From the NCBI GenBank assembly GCA_007135805.1, contig SLID01000109.1, positions 1 through 34,280 on the forward strand: a DNA stretch of 34,280 nt, in the 5' to 3' direction. The first letter of the stretch is position 1; each line of letters opens with the position of its first letter. Shown piece by piece: positions 16,501-23,397 of the stretch. The position numbers and the translations under genes are program-made. The stretch comes from Candidatus Omnitrophota bacterium. GTDB taxonomy: Bacteria; Omnitrophota; Gorgyraeia; Tantalellales; Tantalellaceae. The notes below the pieces were generated by a model. It had not been told where the DNA came from. It made no database searches and saw nothing but the letters and a program-made list of their open reading frames with translations.

Positions 16501-18123
16501 GTGAGTGATTACTTATTCGACGCCATAATTTTTGACATGGACGGAGTTGTCACAAAAACCGCTCTTGTACACGCCCGGGCATGGAAAAAAACTTTCGACG
16601 AATACATGCGTATTCGGGAAAAAAAGTATGGTGAAACTTTCAAAGAATTCACCCATGAAGGGGATTATCTTCCCTATGTCGATGGCAAGCCCCGATATGA
16701 AGGAGTCAAAAGTTTTCTGGAATCCCGGGGCATCTCTATCCCCTACGGAGAAAATACAGACAGTGGCGACAAAGAGACTGTCTGCGGCTTGGGGAATAGG
16801 AAAAATGATCTTTTCAAGGAAGTTCTGGAAGATGAAGGCGTAGAACGATATGACCCAATGGTCAAGTTCATAAAGGAGGTCAGGGAGAAAGGCGTAAAAG
16901 TGGGAATAGCTTCCTCCTCCAAAAATTCCGAACTTATACTGAAAAGAGCCGGACTTCTGGACCTTTTTGAGACCAGGGTGGACGGTGTAGTATCTGAAAA
17001 GTTAGGACTTAAAGGCAAACCCGAACCTGATATTTTTGTCACCGCCGCCAGGAACGTTGGTGCCGAACCCGCCAAAACGATCGTAGTGGAGGATGCCAAT
17101 TCCGGCGTCGCGGCAGGCCGTAACGGCGGTTTCGGTCTTGTTCTGGGCCTGGCCCGCGAAGACAATGTCGATGCCCTTCTGTCCAACGGCGCTGACATAG
17201 TCATGAAAGACCTTTCCCACATGGAAATAGACTGGCTTCAAAAATGGTTCCTGAGAAAACCTCATCATCTCATGCGGGAGTGGCAGACCATAGACAACCC
17301 ATCGGACATCCAGCTCTGGGAATTCAAAAAAGATATCCCCATATTCCTCAACCCGCTATACACCAGGACAGGCAAAGAAATATTCGCGAACAGTAAGGAA
17401 ACTATCTTCTTCCTGGATTACGACGGAACACTCACCCCCATCGTCCAACACCCCCGGGACGCGGTAGTGTCCGCCGAGATGAGAGACACGGTGAAAAAGC
17501 TGGCCGAAGAATGCCGCGTTTTCATAGTAAGTGGGCGGTTCAGAGAAGATGTCCAGGACCTTTTGGGCATAAAGGAACTGCTTTACGCGGGAAGCCACGG
17601 CTTTGACATAAAAGGCGAAGGCCTTTCCATGGTGCATCCCAAAGCTGAAGAGGTGATCCCTGACGTGGAAAAGGTTCTCCAACAGCTGGATTCCCGTCTC
17701 AAGGACATAGAAGGCATCTTTATCGAGAAGAAAAAGTTCAGTGTCGCGATCCATTATCGCATGGTTGACGAAGAAAAGTACCTCGACCGGATAGAACAGG
17801 AAGTCGAAAATGCCCTTACCGAAGCCGGATCACTTCGGCTGATGCGCGGAAAAAAGGTATTCGAACTTCTTCCCGACATAGAGTGGGACAAAGGCAAAGC
17901 GATCCGGTGGATACTGGAAGCCATCGATGTCGGCTGGAAAGACGCCAACATCATATACATAGGCGATGACGTGACAGATGAGTTCGCTTTCCGCATGATC
18001 CGGACAAGAGGCGCGGGAATCCTTGTTTCAGAAGAGAAAAGACCATCAGCGGCGAGTTTTTATCTCCGTGACCCGGGGGAGGTGAGAGAACTTTTTGAAA
18101 AGTTCATCAAAGAGACCGCCTGA
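16501..18123 (+). CDS. Beta-phosphoglucomutase-like / trehalose-6-phosphate phosphatase fusion (OtsB1-like)
   Basis: 540 residues with two HAD-superfamily halves. Residues 1-245 resemble beta-phosphoglucomutase: nucleophile motif DMDGVV (12-17), GIASSSKN (motif II), KGKPEPDIF and VVEDANSGV (motifs III/IV). Residues 297-540 are a trehalose-6-phosphate phosphatase: DYDGTLTP (306-313), FIVSGR, and GDDVTDE (about 488-494). The first half would interconvert beta-glucose-1-phosphate and glucose-6-phosphate; the second would dephosphorylate trehalose-6-phosphate. The start is GTG at 16501 behind AAAGGGGTGAT. The same two domains followed by GH65 form mycobacterial OtsB1 as one chain (from memory). 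Here the GH65 part is the next, overlapping gene. No T6P synthase gene is in the window. Confidence 0.88.
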   Translation: MSDYLFDAIIFDMDGVVTKTALVHARAWKKTFDEYMRIREKKYGETFKEFTHEGDYLPYVDGKPRYEGVKSFLESRGISIPYGENTDSGDKETVCGLGNRKNDLFKEVLEDEGVERYDPMVKFIKEVREKGVKVGIASSSKNSELILKRAGLLDLFETRVDGVVSEKLGLKGKPEPDIFVTAARNVGAEPAKTIVVEDANSGVAAGRNGGFGLVLGLAREDNVDALLSNGADIVMKDLSHMEIDWLQKWFLRKPHHLMREWQTIDNPSDIQLWEFKKDIPIFLNPLYTRTGKEIFANSKETIFFLDYDGTLTPIVQHPRDAVVSAEMRDTVKKLAEECRVFIVSGRFREDVQDLLGIKELLYAGSHGFDIKGEGLSMVHPKAEEVIPDVEKVLQQLDSRLKDIEGIFIEKKKFSVAIHYRMVDEEKYLDRIEQEVENALTEAGSLRLMRGKKVFELLPDIEWDKGKAIRWILEAIDVGWKDANIIYIGDDVTDEFAFRMIRTRGAGILVSEEKRPSAASFYLRDPGEVRELFEKFIKETA

Positions 18124-20548
18124 CACATCCGGAGAAAAACTCAGCGGCTGGAAAATCATCTATGACGGGTTCGACCCTTCCACTGAAAAACTTCGAGAGT
18201 CCTTGTGTACTCTTGGCAACGGCTATATGGGCATAAGAGGCGCCGCTACTGAGTCCTCGGCTTCTGAAGTCCATTATCCCGGCACTTACATCGCCGGCCT
18301 TTATAACACGCTGGGAACTAAGGTTGCCGGCAGGAACATATTGAATGAAGATCTTGTCAATTGCCCTAACTGTCTCCTCCTTTCATTCAGGGCCAATAAA
18401 AAAAAATGGAACGAATCCGAAGAGATCCAATACCTTAGCTACCGCCAGGAACTTGACCTTAAAAAAGGCATCCTGATAAAAACCAGGCGTATACGGGACG
18501 AAGCGGGGCTTATATCCGATATAAGTGAGAAAAGAATAGTCCACATGGAACATCCTCACCTTGTGGTATTGCTCTATGAAATAACCCCTGTCAACTATTC
18601 CGGCACACTACTGGTAAGATCCGGCATAGACGGCTCCGTGGAAAACCTGGGAGTAGAACGCTATAAGGCCCTCAGATCCAAACACCTGAAGACGCTTTCC
18701 TCGGGCATCACCCCCGGCGGCATCATGCACCTCACAGCCCGGACAAATTCCTCCGGCATAGATATAAGCACCGCCGCGCGGCTTAGAATTATCAAAAATG
18801 AAAAATACAAAAAACCGGACATTATAACGGTCAAACAAAAAGAAAAGATCGGCTGTGAATTTTCCATTAGAGCGCGAAAAGGGCTGACCGTGACACTTGA
18901 AAAGACCTGCGCTGTTTTCACGTCTCGTGACAATATCTCCGGTTCGGTCCAGGAAAACGCCCTCTCAAACGCCGGGAAAGCCCCTTCTTTCAAAAAACTT
19001 GAGAATTCCCAGGCGTCAGTGTGGAAAAACCTTTGGGAAAAATGTGATGTCCGGGTGTCCGGGGATATCTCGGCGCAAACCATACTGCGTTTCCATATAT
19101 TCCACCTGCTACAGTCGGCCAGCCCCAACAATACGCTTATTGACGCGGGGATCGCCGCCAGAGGCCTGCACGGAGAATCCTACCGGGGGCACGTTTTCTG
19201 GGACGAGTTATTCGTGCTTCCCTTTATCAGCACACATCTTGATAAGACCGGTGAGGCCCTTCTTCTGTACCGGTACCGGCGTCTCAATGAAGCCAGAAAA
19301 TACGCCAGATCCGCCGGATACCGGGGAGCTATGTTCCCCTGGCAAAGCGGGTCTTCCGGAAAGGAAGAGACCCAAAGCGTACACCTCAACCCGATGTCAG
19401 GCAAGTGGGGACCCGACCTTAGCAGAAACCAGCGCCATGTATCTTTCGCGATAGCCTACAACACCTGGAGACACTGGACCATAACGGGTGACAGATCGTT
19501 TTTAGACAGGTACGGCGCGGAACTTCTGCTTTCTATAGCCAAGTTCGGAGCAAGTCTGTGCGAATTCGACGAAAAAGACGGAAGATACCATACCGATGGG
19601 CTTATGGGCCCGGATGAATTCCATGAAAAAATGCCTTTCTCAAGCAAAGGCGGACTCAAAGACAACGCTTACAGCAATTTGCTTATCGTATGGACCCTCT
19701 TAAGGGCCATTGACACCCTTGATCTCCTTTCCAAAAGCCGTCACCGAGAACTCAAGAAAAAAATAGGCATAACGAACAGCGATATTGAAAAGTGGAAAGA
19801 CATTTCCCGGAAAATGAACATTATCATCAGCAATGACGGCATCATAAGCCAGTTCGACGGGTATTTCGACCTTGAGGAACTTGATTGGAAATATTACCGC
19901 GAGAAATACGGGGACATCCACCGGATGGACAGGGTATTGAAAGCCGAGGGCCGATCACCCGACGACTACAAAGTGGCTAAACAAGCGGATGTTCTGATGC
20001 TTTTCTACCTTTTCCCGTTCACCGAGGTAAAAACCCTGTTCGAAAGGCTGGGCTATCGATTGACAAAAAGAATGCTGAGGAAAAATTACCATTACTACGA
20101 AACCAGGACCAGCCACGGATCTACTCTCAGCAAGGTGGTCCACTGCCACGTATCCCATCTTCTCGGCATGACAAGAGTTTCCTCAAGATGGTACGACGAG
20201 GTACTGGCGGCTGATATACACGACATACAGGGGGGCACAACCCCCGAAGGTATCCATGCCGGCATAATGGGCGGATCTCTTGACATTGCGGTGAGAGCCT
20301 TCGCCGGCCTGCATATTGGGGAACAGGCCATAAAGATAAACCCATCCCTTCCCTCCTGCTGGAAAAGCTTGGCCTTCCGTCTTAAGACAAACGGAAATTG
20401 GATACAAGCGCGAGTCGCTCGTGACAAGATCTCGATAGGGGTGGAAAAACAAAAAAAAGCGGAACAGGTCCGTTTTGATATCAAAGGAAAACAAATGTTC
20501 ATCTGGCCGGGACAGAAAATAACCGTAAATCTACAAGAAACATCCTGA
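18095..20548 (+). CDS. Glycoside hydrolase family 65 enzyme (trehalose/kojibiose phosphorylase-like)
   Basis: 817 residues, full length for GH65. An N-terminal beta-sandwich (about 20-270) with ESLCTLGNGYMGIRG is followed by the (alpha/alpha)6 barrel. The catalytic acid is Glu508 in GLMGPDEFHE. The phosphorylase-type GGTTPEGIHAGIMGGSLDI segment is near 705-725. The usual phosphate-binding HDSSLS motif reads HGSTLS here, so hydrolase or another acceptor specificity remains possible. The start is TTG at 18095 behind GGAGGTGA with 9 nt spacing, overlapping the upstream gene by 29 nt in a different frame. With the preceding beta-PGM domain it would make a short route from trehalose to glucose-6-phosphate. 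The enzyme is cytosolic with no signal peptide. Confidence 0.88.
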   Translation: MKSSSKRPPDTSGEKLSGWKIIYDGFDPSTEKLRESLCTLGNGYMGIRGAATESSASEVHYPGTYIAGLYNTLGTKVAGRNILNEDLVNCPNCLLLSFRANKKKWNESEEIQYLSYRQELDLKKGILIKTRRIRDEAGLISDISEKRIVHMEHPHLVVLLYEITPVNYSGTLLVRSGIDGSVENLGVERYKALRSKHLKTLSSGITPGGIMHLTARTNSSGIDISTAARLRIIKNEKYKKPDIITVKQKEKIGCEFSIRARKGLTVTLEKTCAVFTSRDNISGSVQENALSNAGKAPSFKKLENSQASVWKNLWEKCDVRVSGDISAQTILRFHIFHLLQSASPNNTLIDAGIAARGLHGESYRGHVFWDELFVLPFISTHLDKTGEALLLYRYRRLNEARKYARSAGYRGAMFPWQSGSSGKEETQSVHLNPMSGKWGPDLSRNQRHVSFAIAYNTWRHWTITGDRSFLDRYGAELLLSIAKFGASLCEFDEKDGRYHTDGLMGPDEFHEKMPFSSKGGLKDNAYSNLLIVWTLLRAIDTLDLLSKSRHRELKKKIGITNSDIEKWKDISRKMNIIISNDGIISQFDGYFDLEELDWKYYREKYGDIHRMDRVLKAEGRSPDDYKVAKQADVLMLFYLFPFTEVKTLFERLGYRLTKRMLRKNYHYYETRTSHGSTLSKVVHCHVSHLLGMTRVSSRWYDEVLAADIHDIQGGTTPEGIHAGIMGGSLDIAVRAFAGLHIGEQAIKINPSLPSCWKSLAFRLKTNGNWIQARVARDKISIGVEKQKKAEQVRFDIKGKQMFIWPGQKITVNLQETS

Positions 20549-20565
20549 ACATTTCGGAGGTGTTC

Positions 20566-20961
20566 ATGAAAACTGGAAAAATACTCATAGTAGAGGGTGA
20601 CATCATGCTCTCGGAAATGCTTGAAACACAGCTTGGGAAAGACGGCTATATTGTCAGTTCCCGGCAAACCGGGGAAAAAGCCATCGAGGAACTAAAAAAA
20701 GGCCCCGTAGACCTACTGATAATATCAACGAACCTCCGGGGTGAAATGGATGGGTTCAGCCTTGTAAAGGCCATAAGAAAAGACCCCGGCCTTGCCTCGA
20801 CACCTATCGTCGTGGACTCCAGCAAACCCGGGATCAAAGAAGTGATGCGAAAAATGGGGGTGGTATGTTTCATTGAAAAACCTTTTGATATCGGGGACCT
20901 CAGAAAAAGTATATGCGGAGCGCTTAAAAAGAATGATCACACTAACATGGACGTCATGTAA
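20566..20961 (+). CDS. Degenerate response-regulator receiver protein (no phospho-acceptor Asp)
   Basis: 131 residues, a stand-alone receiver (REC) fold: ILIVEGD at strand 1, VDLLIISTNL at strand 3, and FIEKPFD with the conserved Lys (105) at strand 5. The Asp normally phosphorylated at the end of strand 3 is Ser54 here, and one of the paired acidic residues in strand 1 is Gly11. It should not be phosphorylated in the standard way and is better called a pseudo-receiver. I chose ATG 20566-20568, behind CGGAGG with 5 nt spacing, over a GTG six bases earlier. It follows the GH65 gene by 17 nt and precedes the CBS gene by 36 nt, so it is likely co-transcribed and may be a protein-interaction switch (inference). 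Confidence 0.8.
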   Translation: MKTGKILIVEGDIMLSEMLETQLGKDGYIVSSRQTGEKAIEELKKGPVDLLIISTNLRGEMDGFSLVKAIRKDPGLASTPIVVDSSKPGIKEVMRKMGVVCFIEKPFDIGDLRKSICGALKKNDHTNMDVM

Positions 20962-20997
20962 GTATCCCGGATGTCTTTAAAAAGAAGGAGGGTTTCC

Positions 20998-21471
20998 ATG
21001 AAGAACGGCCAGAACAACTTGCTTAAAAAAATTGACAAAAAACTGAAAAAAATAAAGGCGGCCGACATCATGACCCGGAAAGTGGTCACCATCAAACGAA
21101 AAGAAACCATTCATGCCGCGGCCGAACTGATGCTGAAGAACCGTATCAGCGGCCTGCCGGTAGTCTCTTCTTCCGGAAAGATCCTTGGCATAATAACCGA
21201 GACCGACCTGTTCATGGTAATGGACATGGTCAAGTCCGGCGACATACTCCTCGACAAAAAAGCTAAAACCGCCGTTCCAAACGTAAGCTTCGCGATGTCC
21301 TGCGAATTCCGTACGGTGTCAAAAAAAGCCTCTCTCGAGGAAATAATAGTTTTGATGAAGTATAAGAACCAGCAGACCGTTCCGGTAGTGGAAAAAGGCC
21401 GTATGGTAGGCATCATCGGGAAACACGACGTCTTCAAGAACTTTTATTCCACCGTGAGTTCCTGCCGGTAA
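20998..21471 (+). CDS. CBS-domain-pair protein
   Basis: 157 residues. After a Lys-rich N-terminal helix (1-22) there are two CBS domains (about 23-80 and 93-155) with typical IMTRKVVTI, GLPVVSSSGKILGIITETDL and TVPVVEKGRMVGIIGKHDV segments. CBS pairs bind adenine nucleotides or related ligands and usually regulate another protein. There is no attached catalytic domain, so it probably acts in trans. The ATG at 20998 has AAGGAGGG 5 nt upstream. It is the last gene before a strong terminator, in the same run as the GH65 and pseudo-receiver genes, which suggests an energy-status link to that unit (inference). Confidence 0.88.
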   Translation: MKNGQNNLLKKIDKKLKKIKAADIMTRKVVTIKRKETIHAAAELMLKNRISGLPVVSSSGKILGIITETDLFMVMDMVKSGDILLDKKAKTAVPNVSFAMSCEFRTVSKKASLEEIIVLMKYKNQQTVPVVEKGRMVGIIGKHDVFKNFYSTVSSCR

Positions 21472-21549
21472 ATGTTCGGCAGGATGTTTCAATGGTTTGA
21501 TCACGGCTGAACCCGAACTAACACAGCATGCCAAAGACTAATCCTGATC

Positions 21550-21599
21550 TAAATTAACCCCCGCGGTTTTCGCTTTTGCGTGCCGCGGGGGTTAATTTA
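21550..21599. terminator. Strong bidirectional terminator-like hairpin
   Basis: The arms at 21550-21566 and 21583-21599 pair perfectly over 17 bp (TAAATTAACCCCCGCGG on the left) with a 16-nt loop. The AT-rich outer pairs supply a T-rich end in both directions. It sits between the convergent CBS gene (ends 21471) and PfpI gene (ends 21619). Confidence 0.75.
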
Positions 21600-21618
21600 A
21601 GGAACTTACGCTCTTTTC

Positions 21619-22251
21619 TTATTCAGAAAGCGCCTGCTCTATAGCCGCCACGAACTCTGAAAGGTCATCCGGAACCCTGGAAGTTATGATATTTCCGTCA
21701 CGAATCATTGGAACATCATCGTATTCGGATCCGGCTTCGATGATCTCCTCCGCCATATTGGGAAAACATGTGGCTGCTCTGCCTTCCATCACTCCCGCCG
21801 CTATCAAAAGCTGCGGGCCATGGCATATCGCCGCGACTATTTTCTCCCCTTCGACCGCTCCACGGACAAAATTTACAACGTTCTGATGTTCTCTCAGGTT
21901 AGCCGGAGAACGTCCCCCGGGAATCACTATGGCGTCAAAATCGTCCACACTGACCTCATCAACAGATCTTTCCACAAACACCCACGTATCGCTGTTATAA
22001 GCTTTTACATAGCCGGACTCCACTCCGACCACTGTGATCTCCGCTCCCCTGTTGAGCAGGAACCCCATCGGAAAGAGTGTCTCACCATCGTGCAGCCCTT
22101 CCCCGGCCACAATAGCTACGCTCTTACCGGTTAGGTCCCGGGGCTCGAGATGTTCATCCGCCCGGGAAAAAGACGGGTTTAACACGAGTGCCGCCGCGAA
22201 AAAGGTCATCACCGCGACCGCGCTGAAACGTCCGATACGTTCTTTCCTCAT
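21619..22251 (-). CDS. Exported DJ-1/PfpI-family protein
   Basis: 210 residues. The signal peptide (1-31, ending SRA-DEH) is followed by a complete DJ-1/PfpI domain. The nucleophile elbow AAICHGPQLL places Cys143 next to His144. A conserved acidic residue is probably Glu57 in LHDGE, and IVIPGGRSP matches the family's glycine loop. Family members act as glyoxalases/deglycases, chaperones or peptidases; the reaction here is not decidable. I chose ATG at 22249-22251 because GGGAGGTATTGGT precedes it and a clean signal peptide follows; an upstream start would add 28 residues. Most DJ-1 relatives are cytosolic, so export is notable. The TPR gene ends 70 nt upstream on the same strand, so co-transcription is likely. 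Confidence 0.85.
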   Translation of the reverse strand: MRKERIGRFSAVAVMTFFAAALVLNPSFSRADEHLEPRDLTGKSVAIVAGEGLHDGETLFPMGFLLNRGAEITVVGVESGYVKAYNSDTWVFVERSVDEVSVDDFDAIVIPGGRSPANLREHQNVVNFVRGAVEGEKIVAAICHGPQLLIAAGVMEGRAATCFPNMAEEIIEAGSEYDDVPMIRDGNIITSRVPDDLSEFVAAIEQALSE

Positions 22252-22321
22252 ACCAATACCTCCCTTGTTTTTGGTTTTTAGAAACCGGCTTCGTCGAAAT
22301 ACCACACAAAGTCCTAAAACT

Positions 22322-22999
22322 TTACCTGCCTTCATCTATAAAACTCATATCTCCTACTAGACGCGAATCGGGATTTCGGCGTATATAATCCATAAAAAAC
22401 TCAGCTTTAGCTCCCAGGCGGCTTTCCTGTTCGGTCTCCAGTACCCGTTCAAGCTCGGAAAAAGCTTTAACACGGTTATTTTCGTAGTTGTAGTAATAGA
22501 CTGCCAGATTGTACCGTGCCCTGGCATTCACGGGCTCTATCTCCGTTATTTTACTGAAGGCGTTGAAGGAAGTTTCGTATTCCTTCATGGACCAGGCGCG
22601 TCTTCCCACCTTGTCCAGCGCTGAAATAAAATGATCTTTGTGTTCCGGGGCGATCTCATCCGAAGGCGGAATTTTTTCGAGAAAAAGACTGAAATTGTAA
22701 ACAGCTCTTTCGGGTTCTCTGTCAAGAAAATAAGCTTCCCCGAGAAAATAGTACGGCAGGGGCTGTTCAGGGTCTATGGTGACAGCACTGCGGAAATTTG
22801 AGACCGCGCGCCTCACCCTGCCCTGTTCCCAGTACAAAACGCCCAGTTTTACCGCGGAAACGCTATCGGCAGGATCTTTTTTCAAAGCGGCCTTGAGCTC
22901 TCTTTCAAGTTCTGTGGTGTTTCTCGCGGCGAAAATCACAAAACCCGCTATAAAAACTACTGCCGCAAACCCCATAAACACCTTGATGCCGGCACGCAT
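22322..22999 (-). CDS. Membrane-anchored TPR protein
   Basis: 225 residues. One N-terminal hydrophobic helix (about 6-25) acts as an anchor or uncleaved signal, followed by four TPR-like repeats: SAVKLGVLYWEQGRVRRAV, PYYFLGEAYFLDREPERAV, a WSMKEYETSFNAFSKI unit and RARYNLAVYYYNYENNRV. TPR repeats serve protein-protein contacts, so this is probably a periplasmic scaffold; partners are unknown. The start is ATG 22997-22999, behind GGAGGAGGTG; a start 17 codons earlier is less likely. It heads a two-gene unit with the exported PfpI protein. Confidence 0.8.
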   Translation of the reverse strand: MRAGIKVFMGFAAVVFIAGFVIFAARNTTELERELKAALKKDPADSVSAVKLGVLYWEQGRVRRAVSNFRSAVTIDPEQPLPYYFLGEAYFLDREPERAVYNFSLFLEKIPPSDEIAPEHKDHFISALDKVGRRAWSMKEYETSFNAFSKITEIEPVNARARYNLAVYYYNYENNRVKAFSELERVLETEQESRLGAKAEFFMDYIRRNPDSRLVGDMSFIDEGR

Positions 23000-23023
23000 T
23001 ATCAACCACCTCCTCCGAATTAT

Positions 23024-23052
23024 ATAATACACAAACAACGCGCCCAGCACAA
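23024..23052 (-). promoter_or_regulatory. Possible promoter of the TPR / PfpI unit
   Basis: On the minus strand TTGTGC (23047-23052) and TATTAT (23024-23029) are 17 nt apart. A perfect TATAAT overlaps slightly downstream (23019-23024) but lacks a matching -35. Confidence 0.35.
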
Positions 23053-23223
23053 CGAATTTAACCCGGATCTGCGGCGACTTGTTCCGCCGGATTATCTCCG
23101 CGTAAAAACCAAAGGTGGGAAGATAATGCCCCGCGGCCTGCGCGGCACAGCGGCAGCGGGAGCCCTCAAGCCGGAGGCGCCGGCCCGACCGCGATCGCCG
23201 GTATCTTTTTCGTATCGTAAAGG

Positions 23224-23251
23224 TTTACATTTTCAGACGGTTGTATATAAT
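23224..23251 (+). promoter_or_regulatory. Promoter of the antiporter gene
   Basis: TTTACA (23224-23229) and a consensus TATAAT (23246-23251) are separated by 16 nt. The predicted leader is about 140 nt and contains the inverted repeat at 23290-23332. Confidence 0.6.
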
Positions 23252-23289
23252 GTGAGTGGCGACTTTTTGGCGCAGCCTTAGCGAGAACC

Positions 23290-23332
23290 AGATCCGGGAC
23301 CTAAAAACCCCTCGTAACCCTTTCCCGGATCT
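23290..23332 (+). repeat. Inverted repeat in the antiporter leader
   Basis: AGATCCGGGA (23290-23299) and TCCCGGATCT (23323-23332) pair perfectly over 10 bp with a 23-nt loop. It lies in the 5' leader, 65 nt before the ATG. It could be a cis-regulatory RNA fold. I could not match it to a known riboswitch. Confidence 0.4.
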
Positions 23333-23397
23333 ACCATAACTCTGAAAAAGCTGTAAGTGCCTTGAGCGTCTTAAGAGAATTAAAAACAAAGGATACT

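Larger units (their letters stand above)
23000..23397. other. Divergent intergenic region between the TPR and antiporter genes
   Basis: About 400 bp with a promoter for each flanking gene and a leader inverted repeat at 23290-23332. The GC-rich part 23100-23200 has short CCGG-rich repeats but no gene that I can support. Confidence 0.4.
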
